From NCBI RefSeq assembly GCF_019100565.1, contig NZ_JAHRID010000004.1:276001-340000 (forward strand): a DNA stretch of 64,000 nt. Reading direction: 5' to 3'. Origin of the DNA: Arsukibacterium indicum. Its GTDB lineage: Bacteria > Pseudomonadota > Gammaproteobacteria > Enterobacterales > Alteromonadaceae. The translations under genes were made by a program, and so were the position numbers. Shown here one piece after another: positions 16,460-25,073 of the stretch. Each line of letters starts with the position of its first letter. The stretch's first letter is position 1. The notes beneath the pieces were generated by a model, which was not told the DNA's origin, did no database searches, and saw nothing but the letters and a program-made list of their open reading frames with translations.

Positions 16460-18856
16460 TTACCACGCATAATCAAGTCGCAAACCTATTAATGGCTCAG
16501 CTTCGCTACTGTCTTCTACCAGAACGCCACGACGATAGTCAAATTCGGTTTCATCACCCGATGACGCAGCCGTCACGTTAATCACGTCTATAAAGGCCGT
16601 AATATCTATCGGGCCAAGGGCCCGCCGGTAGTCTACCCGGACATTGACGATGCCAGAACTGTCTTTACGACCGACATTGCGCTCAGTGATCTCTTTTGAA
16701 TAACGTAATGGCTGGCCTGGCCCAAGCACGTCTTCATGAATAATAAAGCTGTCATCCGGCCGGCCAGACAGATATTTGTAACGCCCGGCAACTTTCCAGC
16801 GGTTAGTTATTTCCCAGGTAAGGCCCAGAGTGGCGACATGTTTGCGGTTAAATTCTGCAGCGACGTCACCACGGCCGTCTTTGCGGTCAATCACCGCATC
16901 GTTATAAGAGTAGGTGGCACTGGCGTAAAGGCCTTCGAACAGAGTGCCGTTTACCACTATATCAACGCCGTACGAGCTACCGTCACCCAGATTAGCGAAA
17001 GTGCCGCGGGCGCGGTCCAGATCCACCACCAGATTATCCAGGTTTTGATAATAAGCCTCGGTTAATACTGACCAGTTGCTGTGTGGGAAATATTTAAAGC
17101 CGACACTGCCGTGGCTGATTTTCTCATTTTTAAGGTTGTTTGAGCTGTCAGCGGCCAGCTCCAGATACCGGGGCGACTGATGAAACAGCCCGGCTGTGGC
17201 AAAGTAGCGAATCGTGCTACCTGGTTGCCAGTTAACACTGAAGCGGGGGGAGGCCAGGCTTTCGTCGGCAAAGCCGTCCCGCTCAAGCCTTAAGCCTGCG
17301 CCAAAATCCCAGTCACCGTGCTGAAAAATCTGCTCGACGTAGCCGGCATAGTTGGTTTCTTTCTGACGTATTGCCGAGTTAATGTTGCCGGGCTCAAGCA
17401 CAATATAGCGCTGCTGTGGATCTGGTCTGAAATCATCATCGTCGTAAACAAAGCGGATCCAATCGCCATCCAGCACCGTGCTGTAGTCCAGTTCAATCTG
17501 GGTTAGCCGGATACCGGCACTGAACATCCCCCATTTATTCATTGCTTCAAAATCGCTACGCCAGCCGATTTCAGTTTCTGCTTCACCAATAGTAATGATG
17601 TTTTCCCGCACCGGAAACTCAGAGGCGGGTGCGCCTTCAGGTGCCAGATCAGGAAAGGCTTCACCTTCTGAGCTCAGCTTGTCGCTGGCGCGGTAATAAA
17701 GTTTGTTAGTCCAAACCGCTGTGTCACCCATTAATGAACGCAACGTCACCCCATACAAATCACTATCCTGCTCAGAATATTGCAGCGCAGCGTCTTCAAA
17801 GTTGGGCGATTCGAACACATGCGTTACGTTGCGACGGTAGTCTTCGTGGGTATCCATTAGCAGAATTTCGAAAGTGTGCTGCTGATTAATGGGGATCACC
17901 GATTTTATGATAACGTCCCTTAATACGGGCTCACCAATGTCCAGCTCTTCAATAGTTTCAAACAAGGCGCCAAAGTCAAGCCGCCGGGCAGATATCAGCA
18001 TTGTTGCATCTTCGGTAATACCGGCAGGGCCGTCGTAACCTACTTCATAGCCGGCAAGGTCAAGCCGCAGGCTTGCCGACGGGCTGGGGTTGCCATTGGC
18101 AACTTCCAGTTTCAACAGCGATGCAGCGCGGCCACCATACGCTGCTTCCCAGCCGCCGGGTGAGAACTCGGCGCCGCTGATCACATTCGGGGCAAAGATA
18201 GAGAAGCGGCCACCGCCGCCAACATCTTCTTCTTCACCCAAAGTGGCATCAAAGTGCACCGCTTTATCAAATGGAAAGTCATCAACGAATATCAGGTTAT
18301 CTCTGGGGCCGCGGCCGCGAACACTAAAGCTGGCGAATTCACTGGCAGAGGCCAGGCCGGGTAAACCGTCCAGCGACAGCAACGGATCGGCGCCACCACC
18401 CACTGCGCTTCGCAATGCCTCGCGGTCCAGATAGGTGCTGGAGCCAGCTGCAAATGCATCGGCTTGCCGGCCCCGCACTACTAATGTTTCTATTTGCACT
18501 TCATTAAGTTTGAATTCGATTTTACTGTTTTTACGGGTAATTACCCTGAGACTGGGCTCGTATACCGAAGCAAAACCGTTCTTTGTCAGGTTTACTGAGT
18601 AAAGCCCCGGGTCGAGCTGTTCAACAACAAGCCGGCCTTGTGCATCGGTTTCCAGCGCCTGACTGGAATTGGTTTCGCGCTCGGTAAGTGTTACCTGCAC
18701 TGCTGCCAGTGGCCGGTCGGTATTCTGATTCTTTACAACCAAAGTCAGGGCACCAGGTGCTTCTGCTGCACTGGCAAAATTTGGCAAGCCAAGTAGGGCC
18801 ATGCCAAGCAGTGCCCATAGTGACAGCCACGATACCTTTGTAAATTGCCTGCTCAT
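16460..18856 (-). CDS. TonB-dependent receptor with N-terminal carboxypeptidase-regulatory-like domain
   Basis: Outer membrane receptor of 798 residues. After a signal peptide (cleavage near ASAAEA, about residue 33) comes a carboxypeptidase-D regulatory-like beta-sandwich (about 36-115: LTLVVKNQNTDRPLAAVQV ... LDPGLYSVNL), then the plug (IETLVVRGRQADAFA; GLASASEFASFSVRGRGPRD) and the 22-strand barrel ending in LIGLRLDYAW. The ATG at 18856 is preferred; the longer GTG start at 18883 falls in a duplicated 19-bp repeat and would add charged residues before the signal. The substrate is unknown, but peptides are plausible given the S9 peptidase and two-component system downstream. Confidence 0.88.
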   Translation of the reverse strand: MSRQFTKVSWLSLWALLGMALLGLPNFASAAEAPGALTLVVKNQNTDRPLAAVQVTLTERETNSSQALETDAQGRLVVEQLDPGLYSVNLTKNGFASVYEPSLRVITRKNSKIEFKLNEVQIETLVVRGRQADAFAAGSSTYLDREALRSAVGGGADPLLSLDGLPGLASASEFASFSVRGRGPRDNLIFVDDFPFDKAVHFDATLGEEEDVGGGGRFSIFAPNVISGAEFSPGGWEAAYGGRAASLLKLEVANGNPSPSASLRLDLAGYEVGYDGPAGITEDATMLISARRLDFGALFETIEELDIGEPVLRDVIIKSVIPINQQHTFEILLMDTHEDYRRNVTHVFESPNFEDAALQYSEQDSDLYGVTLRSLMGDTAVWTNKLYYRASDKLSSEGEAFPDLAPEGAPASEFPVRENIITIGEAETEIGWRSDFEAMNKWGMFSAGIRLTQIELDYSTVLDGDWIRFVYDDDDFRPDPQQRYIVLEPGNINSAIRQKETNYAGYVEQIFQHGDWDFGAGLRLERDGFADESLASPRFSVNWQPGSTIRYFATAGLFHQSPRYLELAADSSNNLKNEKISHGSVGFKYFPHSNWSVLTEAYYQNLDNLVVDLDRARGTFANLGDGSSYGVDIVVNGTLFEGLYASATYSYNDAVIDRKDGRGDVAAEFNRKHVATLGLTWEITNRWKVAGRYKYLSGRPDDSFIIHEDVLGPGQPLRYSKEITERNVGRKDSSGIVNVRVDYRRALGPIDITAFIDVINVTAASSGDETEFDYRRGVLVEDSSEAEPLIGLRLDYAW

Positions 18857-18880
18857 ATCCTTAATCCTCTTACTATCCGC

Positions 18881-18918
18881 CACAGTTATCTGATGAAACC
18901 ACAGTTATCTGATGAAAC
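18881..18918. repeat. Perfect 19-bp tandem direct repeat upstream of TonB receptor
   Basis: CACAGTTATCTGATGAAAC occurs at 18881-18899 and again, base for base, at 18900-18918. It ends 25 bases before the leftward receptor start at 18856, so it lies in the promoter or 5' leader. Two explanations fit: paired binding sites for a regulator, or a recent slippage duplication. Confidence 0.85.
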
Positions 18919-19137
18919 TTGGGCAAGGTTAGCAAAAGGAATGTGACCAAAAAGTCGCTGAACTGTAAGAGCGGTTTATTTTGTGTCGCGCTAAACATAA
19001 AGCCGGCAGCCAGCGCATAGCCTGTAGGCGTAAGCAGCATACGCATGGTTCACCACTATCGGCAAATCGGGTTTGCCGGCAACAAGGGCCGCTATAATGC
19101 CTGTTGTTGTGCCCAGGCCTAAAGAAGTGCAACTGTT

Positions 19138-19722
19138 TTAGCTTTGCGCATTGTTTGCTCCGGTAGCAGGTTTTTTTGAGCGCTGCGGCACAACGGATTC
19201 ATCGTCCAGCTGGATATGGCTACAGGCTTTACCATAACCCAGGCTGTACTTCAGTGCCGGATAAACCCGGTAAGCGCTGATAGCAAAACTAAGCGTGATT
19301 AACCCTTTGCTACCCCACAGCGCCAGTATGTTATCGCGTAACGCGTCGGCTTGCGGATCGTGCGCTAACACCCGTTCGGTAAACTGCACAGCCAGAGCCA
19401 TATCTGCCGGCAGCGCCGCTAGGTTTTGCTCAATAATGGCGCGCACCAAAGCTTGCGACAGTCCGGCTTCCAGCGCCATTTTTACCACTAACTGACTGCA
19501 GGGGCCGCAATCGTCAAAAATTATGGCCCGTATTCTGGCGGCATACAGTGGCCCGGCCGGCAGATTTCCGTGGTGTGATGCCATAGTCTGAAAGCCGCTG
19601 AATTTTAAAAACGCCGCTAAATCGCTGTGCAGAATATCCTGTTGATAGCCTACGTCGTAAGCGTAACGCTGCTGCATTGCCAGCAGCATCCTGTTAAACA
19701 TATATCGAAGCATCTGAGTCAC
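19138..19722 (-). CDS. AhpD-like/carboxymuconolactone decarboxylase family protein
   Basis: All-helical protein of 194 residues with the CxxC active-site motif DDCGPCSQL (Cys72, Cys75), the helix pattern MALEAGLSQALVRAIIEQNL, and a later conserved region DPQADALRDNILALWGSKGLITLSFAISAYRVYPALKYSLGYGKAC. Proteins of this fold are thiol peroxidase/reductase-like or decarboxylases. The motif is close to the E-x-Cys-x2-Cys-x3-His core, but I see Gln-Leu where His is usual, so catalytic competence is uncertain. It starts 29 bases after the MFS transporter gene, with AAGGTGA as ribosome site, so the two form one operon. Confidence 0.72.
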   Translation of the reverse strand: MTQMLRYMFNRMLLAMQQRYAYDVGYQQDILHSDLAAFLKFSGFQTMASHHGNLPAGPLYAARIRAIIFDDCGPCSQLVVKMALEAGLSQALVRAIIEQNLAALPADMALAVQFTERVLAHDPQADALRDNILALWGSKGLITLSFAISAYRVYPALKYSLGYGKACSHIQLDDESVVPQRSKKPATGANNAQS

Positions 19723-19751
19723 CTTAGGTTATTGCCTGGCGGTTAAACACT

Positions 19752-20951
19752 TTATTTGCAGGGCGCTAAAGCCGCTGCTGGTTTTTTAAAGGCCAGCACC
19801 GGCTTAAACAGCAGTACATAACTGCACAAAAACAACAGCGCACAGCTGTAAAGCAGGGCCGAGAAGTTGCCGTTATCCAGCAAAGCGGAGGCCAGCAGCG
19901 GGCCAGTTGCCATGCCGATTGAAGACACCACAGCGGCGATCGTCGCCAGCCGGCCGCTGCTGTCAGTTGCTGCTATTACCGCTAACAGATAGGCCAGCAC
20001 CGCCGGCCAGGCGAAAAACAGCAATGCCAGGGCGCCGATATAAAGCAGGTTGTGCCCGGCAACATTAAGCAGTAACGCCGCGCTTAGCGACAAAACGATA
20101 CCCGCCAGCAGCAGGTTTAAGCGGCCAAAGCGTTGGCCGGTCAGTACCGGCAGCATGGCACCGGCCAGCCCCAACAAGCCGGTTAGCGCAATAGTATTAT
20201 TAACACTGGCAGTGGCCATGCCGGCAGCCTGGCCAATCAGCCCGGCATAGGCCCAGATGGCGCTGGCCGCAATTTGATACAGCATAATAGCGAGCAGCAA
20301 TAACACAGCGTGTTGCGTTAAACCGGCGCGCGCTGTGCCGGCAACTGTCTTTGCCTGATTTGCCGAAGCCGGCGTTAACGTTGGCGTTGGCAGGCATAGC
20401 AAAAACAGCAGCGCCAGCACGGCAATGGCCGCCATCAGATAAAACACCGCATAGGCGCCAAGCAAACTTTCCAGCGCCGGTAGCAGGTAAATCACCAGCG
20501 AGCCGATACTAAACTGCACAAATAGCAGCGCACCAAAGGCGCGGTCGGGGTTATCCAGCCGTGCCAGTACTGCAAAAGCGATACCCAGGCTCAGGCCGCC
20601 GCAAAGCCCGGCAACGAAACGCCAGGCCAGCAGCGCACTGTAGTCAGTAAACCAAGCCGTAGCCAAGTCAATTACCGCCAGCAGTGCCAACAGGGTAAGC
20701 ATGGTGCTTTGCCAGTGCAGTTTGCGCACTAAAAAAATTGCCACAATACTGCCCAGCAGGCCGCCGTAACCGTTTAGTGCCACGATTTGTCCGGCCTCAG
20801 CTTCGCTAAAGCCAATACCGCCGGCCAGCGCACTGACCACGCCGGGTAAAAAGTTAATGTAAGCCAGCCCGGCCATGGCGCTAAAGGCCAGTAGAAAGTA
20901 GCTGACAGGGTGAATAACGGCGACTTTTGCTAATGCAGACTGCGGTAACAT
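19752..20951 (-). CDS. MFS transporter
   Basis: Major facilitator of 399 residues with about 12 membrane segments, from the ATG at 20951 (AAGAGGC just upstream). An upstream ATG at 21056 would give a 35-residue extension with no family support. The first half contains the loop RKLHWQSTM and the stretch FVAGLCGGLSLGIAFAVLARL; the second half repeats the arrangement after a central loop near residue 195. The substrate is not recognisable from sequence. It precedes the AhpD-like gene and is divergent from a LysR-type gene, which is the likely regulator of the pair. Confidence 0.83.
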   Translation of the reverse strand: MLPQSALAKVAVIHPVSYFLLAFSAMAGLAYINFLPGVVSALAGGIGFSEAEAGQIVALNGYGGLLGSIVAIFLVRKLHWQSTMLTLLALLAVIDLATAWFTDYSALLAWRFVAGLCGGLSLGIAFAVLARLDNPDRAFGALLFVQFSIGSLVIYLLPALESLLGAYAVFYLMAAIAVLALLFLLCLPTPTLTPASANQAKTVAGTARAGLTQHAVLLLLAIMLYQIAASAIWAYAGLIGQAAGMATASVNNTIALTGLLGLAGAMLPVLTGQRFGRLNLLLAGIVLSLSAALLLNVAGHNLLYIGALALLFFAWPAVLAYLLAVIAATDSSGRLATIAAVVSSIGMATGPLLASALLDNGNFSALLYSCALLFLCSYVLLFKPVLAFKKPAAALAPCK

Positions 20952-21121
20952 AATGCCTCTTGCCGGTGGCGGTAGCTGATGGATAGTGCCATGGTAGGCT
21001 GCAGTAAAGATGAGAAAAATAGCCGACTTTTCCATACAGTCGTGAATACTATTCATGAATATTTATGTTATGTTCAGCCACCAGCCAAAGGGCTCTGCAA
21101 GCCTGTTGAGGACGGCACGCT

Positions 21122-22084
21122 ATGGATAAACTGCGCTTATTGGATATTTTTATTGCCAGCTGTGATGCCGGCAGCTTTGCCGCAGCGGCAAAAAGCTGTA
21201 ACACCGACCCTTCAACAGTGAGTAAGGCGATTAACCGGCTGGAAGCGGAGTTGGGTTTTACCTTGTTTCAGCGCTCTACGCGGCAGTTAAGCATTACCGC
21301 AGCCGGCAGGCGCTATGCCGATACGGTGCGCAAATTGCTGCAGGATTTAAGCTCGTGCGAGCACGAGCTTAAGCACTTAAATGACTCCCCGGGCGGTACG
21401 CTACGCATTAACTCGGCCGCCTGTTACGGCCATTTGTATTTGCAGCCATTGTTGCAGGCATTTTGCCAGCGTTACCCGGCAATTCAGCTGCAGCTGGAGA
21501 TCAACGATTTACACGTCGATATTATTGATAACGACATTGACATTGCCCTGCGCACCGGTCTGGTAAAAGACAGCCGTTTAGTGGCGCGCCGCTTAAGCCC
21601 GATGGACTTTTTAGTTTGTGCCTCGCCGGATTACTTAGCCGCCCGGGGCACACCGCGTTGTGCTGATGATTTTCTGCTGCACAGCTGGATTGGCTTTTGG
21701 ATTAAGCAAACTCAGCAATTACAGCCGGTTTTTCTGCCGGATCAGCACGGCAGCTATCAGCCCTTTGAGCTTACGCGCAGCCATATTACCGATGATGGCG
21801 AAGCCATGGCAGCAATGTGTGCCAATGGTTTGGGCGTTGCGCAGTTGCCGCATTTCCTGGCTAAACAGGGCTTACAAAGCGGCGCCTTGGTATCGTTATA
21901 CCCTTATTACCGGCCGCCGCAGCCGGACAATGGTGTGTTTGCCATTTATGCCAAGCGTGATTATTTACCGGCCAGAGTCCGGGTGTTTATTGAGTTTATC
22001 AGTAGTGCATTAGAAGCCGCCGGCGAGGGCAGCAACTACACCTGGGCCGAGCGCTGGCCAGCGCTGATTGACATTGGCGACTGA
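21122..22084 (+). CDS. LysR-type transcription regulator
   Basis: LysR family regulator of 320 residues: N-terminal winged helix-turn-helix (about 1-60; FAAAAKSCNTDPSTVSKAINRLEAELGFTLFQRSTRQLSIT) and a two-lobed effector domain (about 90-290; GTLRINSAACYGHLYLQPLL, IDIALRTGLV). It resembles the PA0191/DgdR-like group that often controls a divergent transporter, and here the divergent genes are the MFS transporter and AhpD-like protein. The shared region 20952-21121 holds a palindromic TTCATGAA at 21051-21058, a possible site, though LysR proteins usually use T-N11-A. Confidence 0.88.
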   Translation: MDKLRLLDIFIASCDAGSFAAAAKSCNTDPSTVSKAINRLEAELGFTLFQRSTRQLSITAAGRRYADTVRKLLQDLSSCEHELKHLNDSPGGTLRINSAACYGHLYLQPLLQAFCQRYPAIQLQLEINDLHVDIIDNDIDIALRTGLVKDSRLVARRLSPMDFLVCASPDYLAARGTPRCADDFLLHSWIGFWIKQTQQLQPVFLPDQHGSYQPFELTRSHITDDGEAMAAMCANGLGVAQLPHFLAKQGLQSGALVSLYPYYRPPQPDNGVFAIYAKRDYLPARVRVFIEFISSALEAAGEGSNYTWAERWPALIDIGD

Positions 22085-22245
22085 CTACTGTTTATGTAAA
22101 TCGTGATACTGTTAATGAAGCCGAACCCCCCTTTGATCAGCGACCTGCCCCGTGTGTTTCTTAGAGTTAGTTTTTGTTACAACTTAAAGCCGTTAATAGC
22201 TGCCACCTCATGCTAAATTAACTTTTTTCGAGTAAGGGGGGAGCA

Positions 22246-22890
22246 ATGAATAACTTACAAAAAGCGGGTGGGGTCGCAGCAGTTCTTCAGGCGGCTATTT
22301 ACATTTCAGCTTTCGTTTTTTTCGGGGCATTCTGGAATTTTCCTGCCGATGCTGACACTATCCAAAAATTTGCCTTTCTGGCTGAAAATCAGGGCGTCTT
22401 GTCCATCGTAACTTTCACTATCTATGTGCTATTTGGCATTCTTTTAGCAGTATTAGTTCTGGCATTACATGAGCGATTAAAAGCTAATACCCCAATTCTT
22501 TCCCAAATGGCTACTATTTTTGGCGTTGTTTGGGTGGGGTTGGTAATAGCCAGCGGCATGGTCTCGAATATTGGTTTAGCTGTGGCTCTGGAGCTATCAG
22601 TTCAGCAACCAGAACAGGCTATGACACTCTGGAGAACGATTAACGCTGTAGTCGAAGGTCTGGGTGGGGGCAATGAAATTGTTGGTGGGTTATGGGTACT
22701 GCTATTAAGTATTGCCGCGCTTTACGGTAAAGCACTTCCTAAAACGCTTAACTACCTTGGGCTTTTCGTTGGTATGGTGGGTATTCTCACTATTTACCCG
22801 GCGGATATATTCACTGAAATTTTTGGTATAAGCCAAATTGTCTGGTTTTCCTGGTTAGGTGTTGTTCTGCTTACCAGTCGTAAAAGCTAA
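22246..22890 (+). CDS. DUF4386-like membrane protein
   Basis: Integral membrane protein of 214 residues with six or seven hydrophobic segments. It begins NNLQKAGGVAAVLQAAIYISAFVFF and has the family-like central part with SGMVSNIGLAVALELSVQQPEQAMTLWRTINAVVEGLGGGNEIVGGLWVLLLS. DUF4386 proteins have no known function. The ATG is preceded by a strong GGGGGGAGC. It stands alone, 160 bases after the LysR gene, and codon use is more A/T rich than in its neighbours. Confidence 0.7.
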   Translation: MNNLQKAGGVAAVLQAAIYISAFVFFGAFWNFPADADTIQKFAFLAENQGVLSIVTFTIYVLFGILLAVLVLALHERLKANTPILSQMATIFGVVWVGLVIASGMVSNIGLAVALELSVQQPEQAMTLWRTINAVVEGLGGGNEIVGGLWVLLLSIAALYGKALPKTLNYLGLFVGMVGILTIYPADIFTEIFGISQIVWFSWLGVVLLTSRKS

Positions 22891-22993
22891 GCGGCTGAGC
22901 AAAGTCACCAGCTGGATTATTTACTCCGATCCCTTTTCTCTCTACTGCAGATGCAAGGGTTAGCAATAACAATGCAAGGGCGCAGATACTGGC

Positions 22994-23623
22994 GTGGATA
23001 AAAAAATGACAAAGCATGTATTAGTGTTAAGCGATATCTTCGGCTTATGTGCCGGTCTGGAACCTTTGCTGGCCGATTTAAGCCAGGCCGGTGCCGCTGT
23101 TCAGCTGGTTGACCCCTATCAGGGCCAGCGCCAGCAGTTTACCGATGAAGCCAGTGCTTATGCTGAGTATATTGCGCAGTGCGGCCATGATACTTATGCC
23201 GCTATTGCTGCGCAGGCGCTGCAAGGCAGTGGGCTGCGCTTCGACATCGCGATCGGCTTTAGCGCCGGTGCTACTGCACTATGGCGTGCCTTAGCTGCCA
23301 CTGACAGTAGCAAACTTAAGCAGGCGATACTGTTTTACCCTGGCCAAATACATCAGCATCAGGCACTAACACCGGCTGTGCCGGTGCAGGTTATTTTTGG
23401 CCACAGCGAGCCGCATTTTGCCGTGGCTGATATCTGTGCGCTGTTACAAGGCAAGCCGAATGTAAGCGCACAAAACACGCACTTTAAACATGGCTTTATG
23501 AATCCGGAGTCAAGCGCCTTTAACGAGCATGGTTATCAGCAAAACGTGCGCTTAATAATGCGAATATTATGTGGTGAAGGGGCAACTGAAACAGTGCCAT
23601 CAACTGTGGTTAATGAAAAATAA
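22994..23623 (+). CDS. Dienelactone hydrolase-like alpha/beta hydrolase
   Basis: Short alpha/beta hydrolase of 209 residues. The nucleophile elbow is IGFSAGA, so the nucleophile is Ser and not the Cys of classical dienelactone hydrolase. The N-terminal HVLVLSDIFGLCAGLEPLL and the C-terminal part VIFGHSEPHF and FKHGFMNPESSAFNEHGY are of the DLH type and supply candidate acid and His residues. The start is either the GTG at 22994 or the ATG at 23006; neither has a convincing ribosome site. The substrate is unknown. Confidence 0.72.
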   Translation: MDKKMTKHVLVLSDIFGLCAGLEPLLADLSQAGAAVQLVDPYQGQRQQFTDEASAYAEYIAQCGHDTYAAIAAQALQGSGLRFDIAIGFSAGATALWRALAATDSSKLKQAILFYPGQIHQHQALTPAVPVQVIFGHSEPHFAVADICALLQGKPNVSAQNTHFKHGFMNPESSAFNEHGYQQNVRLIMRILCGEGATETVPSTVVNEK

Positions 23624-23665
23624 AACAGGGCCGGGAATCCTTAGAATAATGGCTTTTAAAAGGTA

Positions 23666-23833
23666 ATGAAATTGAAGTTAGTGCTGTTACCAGGAATGGA
23701 TGGAACCGGGCTGTTTTTTTCACAAAAGGTAAGGTATTTTAGCCATACCGGATACGTTGGCGCAATTGAAGTTGCGCTAAAAGGGGATGACCGCAATGTG
23801 CCAATTGCGGCCAGAATGAGTCTAACGTTTTAG
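23666..23833 (+). pseudogene. Truncated alpha/beta hydrolase remnant
   Basis: The ATG at 23666 opens with MKLKLVLLPGMDGTGLFF, the typical first strand and oxyanion loop of an alpha/beta hydrolase, and an RBS-like AAAAGG precedes it. After Phe-Ser-Gln the sequence stops resembling the family and a TAG ends it after 55 codons, so nucleophile, acid and His are all missing. The break coincides with the edge of the AT-rich gene that follows on the other strand. I infer that the original gene lost its 3' part when that segment arrived. Confidence 0.65.
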
Positions 23834-24328
23834 GGAAAGTTCAGGCCTTTTAGACATGGCCATTACATCCGAGTAGCTATATGTCTTACAAAACCACTCG
23901 TTATCCCTAAAATAGGAGCAAGCTGTATTGTTGGCGAGTTTATCTCTCTCCATACACACAGGGGTCCGAGAACCTTTGTTTACAATCTGCAGGCCTAACA
24001 CCTTACAATTATCTGTTTCAGCTAAAAATACGGCTCTCTCTTTTTGGAATGAGTAGCTCTCGTAAAGCTCCTTCGAAAGCAATGCTGTTACGGAGAAAAA
24101 TATAAGCGGTGGAATTGCTTTAATCGCAATGGGAGAAGTTTTTACGACAAAAAATCCAATACTACCAGCAACTATAGAAATACCTAGTAGTGCTAATAAG
24201 CTTAAGTTCCATATTAAGACTTCATCTAGTATGAAGACTGAGCCTGCAAACAAAAAAACTGCGGCGACCCTGATGATTAAACTATCAGAATCCTTTAAAT
24301 CCTTTTTTGACAACCAATCAATAAACAT
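23822..24328 (-). CDS. Hypothetical membrane protein in an AT-rich segment
   Basis: No family recognised. From the ATG at 24328 (GGAAG upstream) it encodes 168 residues; an upstream ATG at 24385 is possible but lacks a ribosome site. The N-terminal third has three hydrophobic segments (about 18-34, 37-55, 67-84), followed by a soluble C-terminal part with four cysteines (in NCKVLG, PVCMERD, CSYF, WFCKTY) that may form disulphides in the periplasm. The base composition is clearly richer in A/T than the neighbours, which suggests recent transfer. Its stop overlaps the hydrolase remnant by 12 bases. Confidence 0.55.
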   Translation of the reverse strand: MFIDWLSKKDLKDSDSLIIRVAAVFLFAGSVFILDEVLIWNLSLLALLGISIVAGSIGFFVVKTSPIAIKAIPPLIFFSVTALLSKELYESYSFQKERAVFLAETDNCKVLGLQIVNKGSRTPVCMERDKLANNTACSYFRDNEWFCKTYSYSDVMAMSKRPELSLKR

Positions 24329-24665
24329 GTTGCTTCCGACCCTATTTATTGTTTTGAGAGTATTACACCTTCTAGTCAAAGGCAATTACCTGAAGCTATT
24401 CAATAGGCAACTCATTACAGGACAGGGATAAGTTAGCTTAACGACCGCTTTGAATTAGATAGAAATATGGCGACTGTCTTAAATTCGCTCAAAGCAGCCG
24501 AAGGAAATAAGTAAAACAATTGGCTGATTTCTGCCTGGCTGAACCAACGGTTTAGTCGACCCAATACGTTGCCGTTGTGAACCGCATAGCAATACTGGGT
24601 GGGGATGCAATATACTCCGGTAAACCTGGCAGGCTAGATTGAACACACTTGGAGTAGTATAAAAA
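24329..24665. other. Gene-free stretch upstream of DUF4440-like gene
   Basis: About 340 bases with no convincing gene. The left part is AT-rich like the foreign gene, the right part resembles the rest of the chromosome. A 67-codon minus-strand reading frame at 24479-24682 shows no family features. It should contain the promoter of the leftward hypothetical gene. Confidence 0.4.
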
Positions 24666-25037
24666 GTGGATTCCAACACCATTAAGCAGCAAATAATTGA
24701 ACTGGAACAACTACTGGTTCAGCCTGCCACTCGATTGTCAGCTGAGATGCTAAACCACCATCTGGCCGATGATTTTTATGAGATTGCCGCGACCGGCCGC
24801 TGTTTTGGTAAAGCTGATGTGCTTGAGCGCCTGCCAACTGAACAGCCGCCTGTTATCAACCAGCAAGATTTTGACTGCCGGGTTTTAGCTGAAGGGCTGG
24901 CGCAGTTAACTTACCGCGCCACGATACAGCGAGCAGACTGTGACCCAAGCTACTCGGTGCGAAGCTCAATCTGGCGCTTTGATGGTGAAAAGTGGCAGAT
25001 GATTTTTCATCAAGGTACTGCCTGCGAACCATTCTGA
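24666..25037 (+). CDS. DUF4440/NTF2-like protein
   Basis: A 123-residue cone-fold protein of the NTF2/DUF4440 type: N-terminal helix TIKQQIIELEQLLVQPATR, then LNHHLADDFYEIAATGRCFGKADVLERL, and the final strands LTYRATIQRA and SSIWRFDGEKWQMIFHQGT. Such proteins are often small ligand-binding or isomerase-like enzymes, or stand-alone proteins of unknown role. The start is GTG with GGAG 11 bases upstream, a wide spacing. No operon partner is evident. Confidence 0.75.
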   Translation: MDSNTIKQQIIELEQLLVQPATRLSAEMLNHHLADDFYEIAATGRCFGKADVLERLPTEQPPVINQQDFDCRVLAEGLAQLTYRATIQRADCDPSYSVRSSIWRFDGEKWQMIFHQGTACEPF

Positions 25038-25073
25038 AATTTCGTTAAAAATAAAGCTACTTATACCAAATGC

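Noticed and set aside
18857..18883. GTG start extending the TonB receptor
   Set aside because: The codon falls at the edge of the 19-bp direct repeat and adds charged residues in front of the signal peptide.
19093..19098. TATAAT hexamer as promoter
   Set aside because: No -35 element at suitable distance and no gene follows on that strand.
18929..19132. 67-codon minus-strand reading frame between TonB receptor and AhpD-like gene
   Set aside because: No ribosome site, no family features; treated as non-coding.
23700..23840. Integron attC site at the end of the hydrolase remnant
   Set aside because: CTAACG resembles a core site, but no matching complementary core or cassette array is present and no integrase gene is in the window.
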